From assembly GCA_021613375.1 (NCBI GenBank), contig CM038722.1, positions 26,132,441 through 26,196,440 on the forward strand: DNA of 64,000 nucleotides, written 5' to 3'. The position numbers and the translations under genes are program-made. Source of the stretch: Megaleporinus macrocephalus (taxonomy: Eukaryota; Chordata; Actinopteri; Characiformes; Anostomidae). Below the pieces are notes generated by a model that was given only the letters and a program-made list of their open reading frames with translations, was not told where the DNA came from and searched no databases. Positions 1 through 13,700 of this stretch are shown in pieces. The stretch's first letter is position 1; each line of letters starts with the position of its first letter.

Positions 1-190
1 TCTGGGGCATCCAGGAGAAATCTGGAACTACACTTTTCTTCAAACTGGAGCTCAAGATATGATCTACCTCTTTCATAATAAGATATTTATGCTACTTGGT
101 ATTGTATTTATGATTATTGACATCTGTTCTTATCATATCTGGTGTTCTTACTGGTGAAAATACACTGATTGCTAAAATACAGGCTTTTAA
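1..190. repeat. dispersed repeat, partial copy (partner at 38600-39065)
   Basis: The first about 180 bases match 38885-39060 closely: both contain ccaggagaaatctggaac, ttcaaactggagctcaag and atatctggtgttcttac in the same order and orientation. The 38.6-kb copy extends further left and begins with gactgtgcaaaggtttta, a motif seen at the ends of fish Tc1-type elements. This copy is cut by the window edge. Confidence 0.7.
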
Positions 191-604
191 ACAAATATAA
201 CAAATGTAGTCATGCCCTCAATCCCTTGTAACCAAACAGACATGGATTTTGCAATTACCAGATTGAACAATAAACATGTGTTTTAAACTAATCAATCGTA
301 ATCATTAGTGTGAAAGTGCTTTACAAAGTTAAAACCGTTTCGGGGATCAACTCATCAGAGGTCCGTTATATTTGCCTCTAATTTTCCTCCACAGTCAGAA
401 CATTGCTGTACCTGGAAATGTATGAAAACAAACAAACACACACACACAGTCCTCCACCAGGGTGGGTGTACATTGTCCTCGCCCCTGGCAGCCTAAGGGT
501 CCACCCCCCTTCTCTTCATTCAGAATGGTCATGTGATGCGCGTTTTCAGACTACAACAGCTTAGTGAGAGAGCTCCCCATTCATTTCCTCCTGAGTAGCC
601 CACG
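191..604. other. unassigned single-copy-looking sequence
   Basis: No coding exon, RNA gene or known repeat is recognisable apart from a short (CA)n at 436-448. From about 450 the sequence becomes GC-richer and leads into the GA-rich block. Confidence 0.4.
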
Positions 605-746
605 GAAGAGGAGGGGAACGAGAGAGAGTGAAAGAGAGAGAGAGAGTGAGAGAGAGAGAGAGAGAGAAACAGAGACACAGAAAGAAAGAGAGAGAGGGGT
701 AGTACAGCAAACAAGAAGCTGACCACACAGGAAAACAAGCAGAGAA

Positions 747-793
<47 letters not shown>

Positions 794-795
794 AA
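605..795 (+). repeat. GA-rich simple repeat block
   Basis: An interrupted (GA)n/(GAAA)n purine tract of nearly 190 bases. It generates long spurious serine/leucine frames on the minus strand. It sits just upstream of a potential splice donor (ACAAG|gttagt at 858/859), so it could lie in a 5' UTR exon, but nothing proves transcription. Confidence 0.85.
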
Positions 796-1234
796 GAGCC
801 AAAGGGACGCTAAAAAGGATAACAGTTCTTGCCCTCACGGTCCGAGACTTCAGACAAGGTTAGTTCCTCAAATCTGCATTGCATTGCCTGTGTCTTCTCC
901 CTCTTTATGCCCTTTTGCTCTCTGTGGCTCAGCTGTCATTTCACTGAGTTGACTGTCAGCGCAGAGCTCACTGTGTGTCACTCTGGAGAGTGCTGGAGCT
1001 GCTTACACAAATCAAGTGCAGTTAGAGTGAATCTCTGAAAGAATTCAAATGTGAGGTTTGAATGTGAAAGCCTTCTGTGACTATGATTTTTCCTTTATGT
1101 TAACAATATGTGAAAAATCTCTCATCTGTTTACTGGCGAATGCATCCTGTACAGCATGCGTCATTGATGATGATGGATCATATCTAACAGATCATAATCA
1201 ATGACACCAGACATCACTTGGATTAAACTTGCAC

Positions 1235-1239
<5 letters not shown>

Positions 1240-1319
<80 letters not shown>
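1240..1319. repeat. (AT)n microsatellite, about 40 units
   Basis: Pure alternating AT for about 80 bases between unique flanks. Confidence 0.97.
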
Positions 1320-1323
<4 letters not shown>

Positions 1324-3439
1324 CTAACATTGTTGGTTCAATAATGTTAAACACTACAAAAAGTCTTATTTTATCAGCTTAGGTTAAGTATAAAATATGT
1401 TTATTGTTTATTTATTGTTAATTTATATGTAGATTGCTACTGTCACTGCCCGTATATGTACAAATTTATATTGGACCAGCAGAACGGCAGTACATATGCA
1501 ACACATCTATGTATGCATTATACGCACACTGCCGTGAACCTCCCAGAGTGCTGCTCTCGCTCTCGGTGTGATACTTGTGTTGGATCTCTTCCAAATACCA
1601 AGCACAGCTTTTTTGGAACAACAATATCTGCAGCCTAGTGAAGACTGGCCTCCTCCAGTCAATAGCAGTTACGAGGATGAGCCTTGGGTTCAGTAATCTG
1701 GAGTTGATCTTCAACTCTGGATCCATTCGTTTAACCTCAGATGAGGTTTCCTTATAGGGGCATGGCAAGGTGGTATGAAGAAACAAAGCTTTGAGAACAG
1801 GCTCACCTAGATCTGTGGTTTCTAGCTCCGGTCCGGGAGATGTTTGTGTTTTTCCTGCTTCAGTACACCCATTTCAACTCATTACGGAGTCGTTAATTAG
1901 ATGATCCCATGCGTAAGAGCAAGGTTAACATCAAAATGGGGAAAAATGCTTCAGGACCAAGACTGAGAGGCACTGATTTAACTAAATGTTCTCGTCCCCG
2001 CTTAAAAATAAACAGCTTCTTTTGAAGCGATGTCGTTGAAGAAACCACCTCAGGAACCTTTCAAAGGATTGTTATTGGAAGTAAATGAGATGTGTGAGTG
2101 AAGGTTTCAAGATCCTCCACATAGGGTAAACTCTCTATGCCGATTAAAGGTTTCCTGGAACTGCATGTCCAAACCAAGAACCACTGGACAACCTTTTTTT
2201 TTTTCAGAGTGTTGTTAGGAGCTGCACAGCATCTGAAACCATCCGTTCCACTGGAGCAAAGTGCTCCAGTGCTCATGCCCCCCACCCTACACACTTACAC
2301 ACACACACCTGAACATTCATCCTGTATGCCTGTTAGTCTGGCAGTGGTTTCTCCTCTGGAGCTTTGAGTTACGGTCTCCGGTCACAGGGGCCCAGAGGCT
2401 CAGGGTCATTGGGCCTGCCCCTTCTCCAAGAACCTTCCACAGCTGAAACATCTGGAACGTAAGCAAACGTCCACCATGTTTTGGCCCTCCACTGACCCCG
2501 CCGTCCCAGGCAGGTTCACCCTTGGCCAATTTGTTGTCGTAGCTGGGTTGCACGTCTACAGCTAAGGGAGAGGTCAAGGGTCAAAGAAGTGTGTGGGCGA
2601 AGTGCAAACATGGCCAGAGTCAACAGGCATGATGAAGGGAGCTAGTTAGGCATGTCAACTAGAGTATACAGAAGCCTATATAGTGCAATGGAAACGATTC
2701 TAAATTCTGGAGTACCGCCGCTCTGCATAGCAATAACATGTATATATTTTGTAATCCCACAAATTTTGAAAATGTCCGCTGCTGCTTACATGGTGTCCAA
2801 TTGTCTTGACAAGCTGATCAACAGAGATGCTCCAGAACGACTCAAATCCTGTTACATTAACTTGCATTGAGTTAAGATAGGCTTTTCTTGCTCTTCATGT
2901 TCCTGGCAGCGACAATGTTGTAACAAGTTGATTAGCTGATTAGTTTTGCAAAGCAAGGTTCCTCAGTCAAGCCTGACCAATAGGAGAAGAAGTAAACATT
3001 CCTGTTGGCCAACCCTCAACCTCTGGCTGAAGTTATCTGGCTTTCAGAGAAGTCCTGATTACGTAAAACAGTCCCCAGGGGTGTTGCAGCAGGGAAGACG
3101 CCAAACTATCCAGGACGAGGATGCTCCAGGGTCAGAATTGCTCTTATCTATCACTAATTCATCCCCTAATTATCAGGATTCATTCAAGAGCAGGCACAAC
3201 AGGAAGACGCAATTAAAAGGGTTCCAGTGAAGAAATGCTATGTTTTATATTCTTGATAGATTTAGTCTACAAAACTTTCTCTGCAGCTCTTATTGTTTTC
3301 TGATATTTGGTGAACATAGATTTTTAGTCAGAGAGCACCACTCATTTATAAGTTACCAGTCATAATAGCTAATATTGATAATTTATTGGTATTAATAGTT
3401 CTCCTTCAGCAAAAAAGCTTTAAAGGTTATTCAACGTTG
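1320..3439. other. no gene seen
   Basis: Mostly unique-looking, moderate-GC sequence. Short open frames on both strands lack splice context, codon bias or a recognisable family. A T-run at 2192-2205 and a short (CA)n near 2299-2308 are the only simple repeats. Confidence 0.4.
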
Positions 3440-3760
3440 TTTCAGTTTTAGTGCCCCTTCATTACAGCCTGCATTCTTTTTTGAGACTTACTTTCTGTTT
3501 TCCAAAGCAGTCTGCAGGGCCTCTTATCTTAGAGGTTGGCTGCTTCTCCCTATCCAACTAATCCCAAACACATGTAATGATGTTGAGGTCTGGACTCTGG
3601 GGTGACCAGTTCATTGTGTTCGGTAACAGAAACTGTGCATGTTTCCAGATATGAAGCAAGAGTTGAGCTCTTAGGGTAAATGTACTATTTTGGTGGTCTG
3701 CCCGGCTTTGCACAGCTGTTTGAAGTCCCATATTCTCTGTGCCTCGCAATCAATAAGTGA
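3440..3760 (-). pseudogene. Tc1/mariner-like transposase remnant
   Basis: On the minus strand a frame through 3558-3749 contains NTMNWSPQSPDLNIITCVWD. This is recognisable as the conserved Tc1-family segment usually read as W-P-x-Q-S-P-D-L-N-P-I-E-x-x-W. The glutamate that completes the catalytic DDE triad is missing (T in the IITC stretch), and the rest of the protein cannot be followed. The DNA around 3562-3620 (aatcccaaacacatgtaatg, ttgaggtctggactctgg) is the form commonly seen in fish copies. An inactive fragment. Confidence 0.75.
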
Positions 3761-4713
3761 AAACTCTCCTATTTTTTCAAGCATTTTCCTTTGACTTTGC
3801 GCTTTCTTCCCTAATCCCATCTGAAACGGCACCTGAAACATGAATACCTTGTACTGAACACCCATTTGCAATTGAAATGATATAAATGAGGGGTAGTTAT
3901 TTGATTCCGCACAGCACGCCGCAGAGCTGTACGAGTGTGAACCTTGGTCTAGCCTTGGTTTAATGATGGACGATTTGTGAAGGCTTTTGTCTCGAGAGTG
4001 ATACTGCATCAGACTCTGTTTGGCACAAAAACCCGAGTGAATCACACGCACGTCTATGACTCACCGACCTACAGAAAGCAGGGTGGTTTGAGTAGTGTAC
4101 GGGAAATAGGGGCTCTCCCCGGTGACTGCCAGGCCCATTAAGCATCGCTCTGGAAAGAGCCGGAACGCCGGAACGCGGATGCACTTCCTGTGGCCGAACT
4201 TTGACCCCATGACTCCCATGGACCCCCTGGTGGGGCCTGACCCTGCTGTAGGGGAGCAGGGGAGGTGGCGGCAGGGGGGTGGGAGGGCGGAGCGGTTCCA
4301 TGTGGACGGGGTTATTGGTCAAGAGTCTGTCACTGATCAACAGCTGTGCTCCGCAGCGTTAGCATGTGGCATGAGTATGCTAGTGTGAGTCTGAGGTTTC
4401 TCTCCTTGATCTCGCTCGCTCGCTTGCTCTCACAGACTTACATCAAAAACAATCTTAAAAGACGCCCTCCCTCTCTCTTTTCTTTCTCTTTCTGCCATTC
4501 TCTCGCTCTTTGTATCTCTTTCGTGACCTGTAATTAATGGCTGTTGCCACAGCAATGAAAGGATAGTGATAATTATATAGAAAAGGGAATCTGTAGCCCT
4601 TTTTCTTCTATTGCTCCTTCTCTCATTCTCTCTGCATCTCTTTCACTCTTAATATAGATGGTTATACTGGCATGGATTACAAGTTATAGCTAAAGCAATG
4701 ATAGCTTAAAGCT

Positions 4714-5017
4714 TAAAGGGCCCATACCCTACATTTAGCTTGCACTTAATACATACACTAAGATGAATGTATGTGTAAATAAGCTCTACTCTGATTGGTT
4801 GCCCTGGATTGTGGCTTATTCGGAAAAAAAAATCCAGTATGAATGGCCGGCTGGGTCTAAACTGCTGTAGGCAGGATACAAGGCTATATGTAAATATGCC
4901 TGCTTGGGCTATGTGTGCTATGGACTGGGGTTGAACACTACATTATGGAACCCAATACATCAAAAGTCCTATTCCAAGTGAAGAAAATTCAGTATTTTTA
5001 TTATATGGGCCCTTTAA
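4714..5017. mobile_element. piggyBac-like MITE, about 300 bp, with TTAA flanks
   Basis: The left end reads TTAA-AGGGCCCATA and the right end TATGGGCCCT-TTAA, so perfect 10-bp inverted ends are bounded on both sides by TTAA. TTAA target duplication is the signature of piggyBac-type elements. The interior (AT-rich, with gattggttgccctggattg) has no coding capacity, so it is non-autonomous. An isolated end of the same type occurs at 19073-19086. Confidence 0.85.
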
Positions 5018-6239
5018 TACATAGAGTATTACTTGTAGCAACAGTATAACAGAAAAACAGACCAACTTCCCCCTTTTTTCCTTCCTTCTGTTCTACTGTC
5101 TGTTTTCTGCAGTTGCAGCTGCAGCTTTTCCAGCAAAGCAGAGGGCAGGAGGGAGAATAACAGTCCTTGCCCAGTCCCGTAAGAGTGTGCGTGTGGTGTC
5201 GGGAGGCAAACACAGCTGCCTGAGTCGTTATGAGCAGCGGCTCTGCAATGCTCAGCTAAGAAGGACAAGACAAAAGGCAGTACAGTAACTTCTGCTGAAG
5301 AGCGAGGTGTCACCCAAGGCGAGACTGGGTGAGGAAGAATGTGTTGCATACTCGTTTGTGGTCTTCTCTCTTTCGCTTCGCTCTCCTGTATGTTAAAACC
5401 TAATGCACTGAACTGACTTGGTCAAGTAGTCTCCTTATAAGGAATGGTACTATGAAAGAGTCAGAGATCACTGTTCATGTATTTAATGTCTAGTCAAAGC
5501 AAGGCAATAAGAAATTCATCTTTCAAGTGTTGACGTAAGGCGTAAGGAGAAGGAAGGCAAAGAAAATAAAGGGAAAAGGAGTTTCTGAGAACACCAGCAG
5601 TTCAGTAATGACTTGATAGCTCCACAACCCTTCAGACCCATAGTGTTGGGCTGGGCAGAGGGATGGACAGAAACATCTGTGGATGTTTTCAGATCTGACG
5701 CAATAGCAGAGCTCGATTTCCTCCTTTCTCTCAAAGAGGAAAGCTTAAGTTACTGTTTGTGTGATGCAGACAGTTTTGGTGGTCCACCAGGTCTTGCTGG
5801 GTTGTCACATTTTCTCTGTAGCTTTTAATCACTCCAGTTTGGAAACTCCTGTTTTTCTCATTTGCTTTCCTTACACACGTTCTTATATCTAATTATTTCA
5901 GAACCATTTCCTGAAAAACAACCATGTGATTGAACGCTGCTTCGTCTGGAAATGAAATAAATGAAGGGTGGTCTCTTGTTTTTGCACAGAACTATAAAAG
6001 GCATGAGCCCGATCGTGTCCTTCTCTTTACTTTATTCGTATTTAAATGATGTACGAATTGAAGCAAAGTCTATTCAACCCATTGCATTCATCAGTGCTTG
6101 GCCCCCTAAATTTCTCTCCTTCGTGTCCGTCTCCTTGTGTTTTCACCTCTCCAGCGTGTTCCTCTGGTGGAGCTTTGCTTTCGGGCCGACCGTGATGTAC
6201 GGCTTCCTAGTGATTTCGCCAGTGGTCACGCTAGTTAGC
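5018..6239. other. no gene seen
   Basis: Contains a pyrimidine/purine-rich stretch around 5060-5170 and unique sequence. A 205-residue open frame beginning at 5961 has no family resemblance, splice context or conserved motif, and I treat it as chance. Confidence 0.4.
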
Positions 6240-7200
6240 ATGCTTGGTCACTGGCACTCGCGATGCTACACGAGTGTTTTCTGGCACTGCTTTAGAGGAA
6301 GCCCAGGCTTTCCCACAATGCCGAGGACAGCTGGGGAGGGCCAGCCACTGCCCCCCGAGCCTCCAGGGCCTGGTGGGAATGCGCACAGATCTCTTCCAGC
6401 TGTGCTAGCACACCAGGCACCAGCACCTTTTGGTCGTTTACGGTCATGCACAAAGAAAATATCTGTAATCTCTGTAACCAGGGTGGTTAACGCAGAGTAC
6501 AGCCACCAAAACACTCTCGCTGGTGCAAGTGTCGAGTCTAAGCATCACAATCTTAGCAGTTCACCAACTACGCTGTGAGCGCTTACGCTAAGGAGGCTCC
6601 AAACAGATGAAGTCCAGTGCTAGGCCTTAATGGAAAATTGCTATTAACAGCAATTAATTAGAGACCTCGCGCTGGCTGCCCAATTACACAAGGGAGCCAT
6701 TCCCCATGCAGCCACAGTAGTTAACGGCCTTGTTTGTTTAGTCGCCACTTCATTGGCTGAGGTCATGGTTTGGCAGGAGGTCACTCGCTTGGCTTACGGC
6801 GTAATACCGAAGCTAATAATCCTCAGGTGGTCGATAAATCCCCGCGCCACATCTCAGCAAATCTTAGTGCTTTACGAGTACCTTCGCTCCGTCGCGCTTT
6901 TTCACAGGCCTCCTCGCGGTCTTCTCCGCGACGTTGCACAATATCGCCAAACAGCGATGGCCTTCACTTATTGCGCAATCCCGGGGCCTCTGATAATAAA
7001 CAGTTTGAGAGCATGCGGTTCAATAGTTCAAGTCAAATTGCATACATCTGTCTGAGCCCGTCCAAGGGAACACTAAAGAGGCGGCTTCAGATCTTTCTGG
7101 CACGCGTTCTTCGTGCAAGAGCGCACAGCAGCCCCGGCAGATCCAGCTCAGGACCGAGAGGCCAAGAGGGAGAATGGGCTTGTCAACCTGGGTTTTTTTT
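6240..7200. promoter_or_regulatory. candidate conserved noncoding / enhancer-like DNA
   Basis: This stretch is GC-richer, repeat-free and complex compared with its surroundings. It includes a homeodomain-type core around 6640-6665 (cagcaattaattagagacc) and CpG-containing sequence at 6840-7130. Developmental transcription factor genes such as KLF12 often carry conserved elements in first introns and upstream. Function is inference from composition only. Confidence 0.3.
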
Positions 7201-8326
7201 TTTCCTCTGTCATTAGTTTCCGACAGCCCAGGTCTCTGACCTGGCCGCTCTCAGAACACGGCATGACCTCTTACCATGCACGGAGAGATGTTAGGCAAGG
7301 AGCTGGCGCCAAAATTACCAACAGAGATGGACTGCGAAGCAAAGTAACAGAGAGAGAATGTGTTGTAGCTCATCGTTCAGGGTTTCGTTTGGCCAACGTT
7401 GTGACAGGAAAGACTTGTGACATTTATTTTTTTCGCTCCTCCGAGTGCGCTTGCATGTGTCAGTCTGGAACACATCCTGTCACCTCTGATTACTCTATTG
7501 TTAAAGAGAGAAGACATTTGTCTTGTTGGATCGACTCCGGTTTCCACCGCGCGCCAGCATCTTTCTAAAAGCCTCTTCGATACCTCCGCACTCCGCCAAG
7601 CTTGACCTGTCGTCAGTCGGGTTGTAGGGGGTCGGGGTGTCTCGGGCAGACAGATAGAAGCCGAGGTGTTCAGGCCATGCCCCAAATCAATAACAGATGT
7701 GTGAAGGAGTATGTTTTGGCTAGCTCTGAGGGAGAGAAGGGAGAGCGACGGAGAAAGTGCAGGAAACTTCAGCAGCTAGCTTAGGAACGCTACAGGAGAA
7801 AGCACATAGAATTCATGGATTTAGTTATAAAGTAAGAGAATGTTGAGTTTAGTTCTGTGCATGCTGCAAGCTATTGCATGATTTTATGTGTATTGTTTGC
7901 TGATCTATTTGTAACGAATAACAGTTTTAACCAAACATGTGATTTTCACATAATTCTTACACTGCAAGTCTAAATAGGTAAGGAGAAGAAATTAAGAAGG
8001 GTTCATTCCACTGCACACAGATCAGCTCTGCCAAGGCCTTACGCTAATTCACCTTTGCTTCACATTCTCTGCGAAAAGTTCCACTTGAACACACTGCAAA
8101 GGCTACAGCTGAAACCAACATACTGAAAAGGAAAGCTAGAAGACCTGCAAACGCCTAGGCTGATCAGAGAGCTAACCACTTCTTCTGTGATTTTGGGTGG
8201 TAGTTGAAACAAAATGAAACTCTAAAAAAATTGGTGTATCAGGGCTCTGTTTCCATGTTTCCATGCAGAACTAATGCAGTTGAAGGGCATGAAATGTGAT
8301 GCCAACCTCTACCTGTGTTTAAACCC
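7201..8326. other. no gene seen
   Basis: The first 450 bases continue the complex GC-richer sequence of the preceding block. The remainder is AT-richer and unremarkable. No RNA gene or recognised element. Confidence 0.4.
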
Positions 8327-8575
8327 TATATATATATATATATATATATATTGTCGCTGTCCAATGAAAACATCTCCAAAATTGTAACTTTACAGGAAAG
8401 ACCAAAAACATAATTTACTCAATGGAACCAGGATGTTTTCCAAGCAATTTTGGGGCACCTCTATTGGCTCATTCGTCATGAAATTTTCACACAATATAAA
8501 TAAACATTTGTGTGTTCAAATGATGTAGAAAACTCAAAATCGACAAAATGGAGATTTTTTCATTGGATATATATA
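8327..8575 (+). mobile_element. MITE family 1, copy 1, joined to (AT)n
   Basis: An (AT)12 tract at 8327-8350 runs straight into ttgtcgctgtccaatgaaaa, the left inverted end. The right end is gagattttttcattgga. The interior has landmarks shared by all copies: ctttacaggaaagacc, tcaatggaaccagga, ttggggcacctctattgg and tcgtcatgaaattttc. Length about 220 bp, no coding capacity. The right end also lies in TA-rich DNA. Confidence 0.85.
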
Positions 8576-10582
8576 TCAGTTGAATGCTCTATGGTGTATT
8601 GCTAGCTTAGAAAATTGGTCAGCAACAGTAGCCTAACAAAACAGCCTCTCACTTACATTAGCTAGCCTCTGTAAGCTGACATTGGCTGGATATTCAGCTA
8701 CGTTGATGACAAAGACTGTCTGCTTCTGTCATTACAGAGGGGCTGTATTTCCTTGGCTGCCGAGTTTCATAAGTGTTAGCTTCAGCAACAAAGCGAGCCC
8801 AACTTTAAGTGTAAGTGATGCTGTTTGTGTCGTTTCCTATTGGCTGAACCCTGGCCTGACAATGGTCAGATACTCCTCTAAACCAGAGATTGATTTAAAA
8901 AAAAAAAAAACTGAAAAAAACTAGGACATTCAGCTTCGGCCCTTCGGTTGTTTTTGTTCTTGGTCTACTCCAAGTGCCTTTCCAGTTATATCTTGGACAC
9001 GACACATTCTCTCTCGTAGAAAACAGACAGTGGAACAGTTCACCTCTCCCCAGTGCACACACAAACACACGCACACACGCACACTCTCTGAGGTTCAGCA
9101 ATGTCCTGGCTCTGCCCAGCAGCAGCCCCCATCTGACTCGAGTCATCCTGCCAAGGAAAACTAGCGCCGCTGAAATGGAAAGTCTGAAGTCACTCCTGGG
9201 TTTTTTTGGCGAGGACTGATTACGCAAAGCAGGAGAATCCAGCAGGACGGGCCTGTGTTCCTGCAAGCGGATCCCGAGCGGGAAGACCAAGACATCTTTG
9301 TTATCTATCACTGACAGGAGCCTCAGACGGCAGGGGGTCCGTCCAGAGATCAGTCTGGTCTCGTAGTAGCTCTTTAACGTTTAGGCAGCAGGGTGAGTGC
9401 AGATTAGGATGGTCGGGATCTTAGATTAGCACTCTGTGAATATAAATTCCAGATGACTCTGTGCTTAGGATAGAAGATTTATGACCTTCAGAAAGAGCTG
9501 CTATTACCTAAACCTTAAAGCTGCATTTTGGCCAAAAGAATTAAGTTATACAATTTTCCTTAGACCTTAAATCAGCCAAGATGCGTTCAGTGTCCAACAC
9601 TGGCTTCTTTGCTTTTGCGCTAGAGCTGCAAGGCTAATGAAGCTAACAAGTAACAGAAGCTCAACTAAGGGAGCTAATGTTGAGCACAAACCAAGTTATA
9701 AAACTCATTAAGCGTCATCACTTTAAAGGGATATAGACAAATATAGGAAAGTGTATTAGGAAAACTTTTAATATCCAGTGGAAGCTAGAAGCTAGCTTCT
9801 GTTCAATGTCAGCATTGTTAGCATTTATGGGTGAAGTTGCTTCAAACTTCAAGCCTGGGTGAAAGAGTCAAGAAGACAGGAAACGGTGTCCATTAACACT
9901 GTTATCTGTCAGGGTGAGGAGGGAAAGCATTTAGGCGAGGTGGAGTTGGCAACGTCTGCGCAGGAGGCACTAGGGGTAAAGCTTGTATCTGGTTATTGGC
10001 AGCGCAGCAGGGTGGAAGGAAGTCGTGCTGACCTGACTGAGGTCGTGCACTCTGATGAAACCGACTGCCTCCTTTACAAAACATGATCCAAAATGTTGAG
10101 TCACCGCTTTCTTGACTCTGTCCAGTTTTCAGCACCTCACCTTTCTGGGCCAAACGATGTCCTGTTAAGCGCAGTTCATTCTTTTCTGCTGACTTTCTCA
10201 GACAAGGATTAGGTGTAGTCCTAAAATTAAGACCAAGAGATCAATCCATTTCCAGACTTCTGCTCCAACTGGAGGTTCTCCCGTCAAACCTGTCACTTTG
10301 GCTTTAGTGTGGATGTCCCTATGAGTGTCAGGGGAATTCCACCAAAAACTATATAATCAAGTTGCTGAGGCGTTAAGAAAGTCACTACAAGATCCTTGGC
10401 GATAACTTACTGACACTTTACAGTAGCCGAACTAGTGCAATGCCTGCATCACAAATACAGCTGTTTTATTGACTAATAATTAGGGATAATAGTTTGTCTG
10501 CATGTACCTCCCTGTCCTATAGTTTCAAAATATATTGTAGCCCAAGACGATAAGAATCAAGCAACGTGGAAATAAAAACAGC
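8576..10582. other. no gene seen
   Basis: Unique-looking sequence with short A-runs (8894-8909) and a CA-rich patch near 9058-9082. Patches around 9100-9420 are more complex and GC-rich. Nothing can be assigned. Confidence 0.4.
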
Positions 10583-10645
10583 ATTTAAAGGAGCAGTTTG
10601 TGAGATGCAATCTGTCAAATTTATACTGCAAACAAACACTAAAAA
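10583..10645 (+). repeat. fragment of the 47.2-kb MITE family (left end)
   Basis: tttaaaggagcagtttgtga followed by gcaatctgtcaaa corresponds to the left end at 47201-47240 (tttaaaggagcaatatgtaa, then acaatctgtcaaac). Only the end is recognisable. Confidence 0.5.
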
Positions 10646-10654
10646 TAATACTAA

Positions 10655-10713
10655 ATATCTATATATCTATATCTATATATGTATAGATAGATAGATAATG
10701 AAAGTGTTAATAA

Positions 10714-10791
<78 letters not shown>
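10655..10791. repeat. compound (TATC)n / (GATA)n / (AT)n microsatellite
   Basis: Short TATC and GATA runs at 10655-10697 are followed by about 38 AT units at 10716-10791. Confidence 0.95.
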
Positions 10792-10792
<1 letters not shown>

Positions 10793-11609
10793 CTAAATAT
10801 AAAGCAATTTAATTCCGATATTTGGAGAAACTGATGGAACTCCTTTCTAATCAACCCTGGATCAGCACTTGTACTGTTAAATATGACATCATGGCTAAAA
10901 AAATCCACAACTCTGAGGTCTCATGTAAATCTGTTTTGATGCCCAGCTTTTATTCATAGTTAGCATATCCAGTAAAAATATTCCTTTACATGAACCTGGC
11001 CACGTCTTGGTTTTCGTCTGGTGCTGTGAAACAGCCACTTGTCCCCTGCCAGGGGTAGATTGAAGTGAGTCTACCTTGATCTCTCCTCACTGACATGTCA
11101 TGCCTCACTCAGTATAAGGTTGATGTTGGCCGGCTCTTCTATCACCGAAACCTCTCCCTTACCAAAACAAGAGCCAAAGAAAATCTCCCCTGCCCACAGA
11201 GGCTATTCAACTCTGGTACGGGCCCCAACCACAACCTTTCATTGATCCCGACCATAGTCATTTACTTCTCATTTCGCCAGACCTAGTTAGTCATAAGTAA
11301 CCATTACAGTCTCATTGTTAGCATGCTGATCCTATAACTAACTCTGAGCACAAAGGTTTTCAACCCTTGCAGTGTCTGTATATGGTAATAAACTTCTAGT
11401 GTAGTGATTTATTGATGTTCTGGGGTAAGTTCAAGCTTCATAGAGGTTGTATGAGGTGTTACAGGGACACAGCTGTCTAACATAAGGCTCTCGCTCTTGT
11501 TCAGTAAGATGTAAGATGTGTTAAAAAGGATTCTTCTGGGCTGTAGCAGGAAGTACAGTGTTTACAAATCATTGTGTTAATAGTTTAAATGGAAAGGACA
11601 CAATGCAAG

Positions 11610-13429
<1,820 letters not shown>

Positions 13430-13700
13430 ATACACGGCTCGGAAAGCAGGTCAGCGGAGGCCGGAGCAGTCAGCATGTTTCTGTTTTGTGTCGCTCCTGA
13501 ATCAGCGGCCGCTGAATCGAGGTGATTTCCTCGCGCAATCGACCAGCTCCATTTATCAACACGCTACTGTACATGCTGAGCTATGAAAGCAGCGCTGGCC
13601 TGCTGAACCCCACCAACCTGGGACGCGTTTGCCGTGCGACGTGTTTTGCTTTTTCTTGCATATTTCTCTTGCCGCTGCACGGCAATGATGGCCGGCGAGT
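13430..13700. promoter_or_regulatory. candidate conserved noncoding DNA
   Basis: A compact, repeat-free, CpG-containing block (for example cagcggccgctgaatcgagg near 13503 and gcgcaatcgaccagctcc near 13533) stands out from AT-rich flanks, about 0.9-1.1 kb before the first visible coding exon. The open frames over it do not match any protein I know. Candidate intronic enhancer by composition only. Confidence 0.25.

Noticed and set aside
5961..6578. 205-residue open frame on the + strand
   Set aside because: Long for chance, but it shows no recognisable domain, no splice or codon support, and overlaps a GC-richer block that is more plausibly noncoding.
8895..9311. 138-residue minus-strand frame
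   Set aside because: Ends in a poly-A-derived Phe run, has no family resemblance and no splice context.
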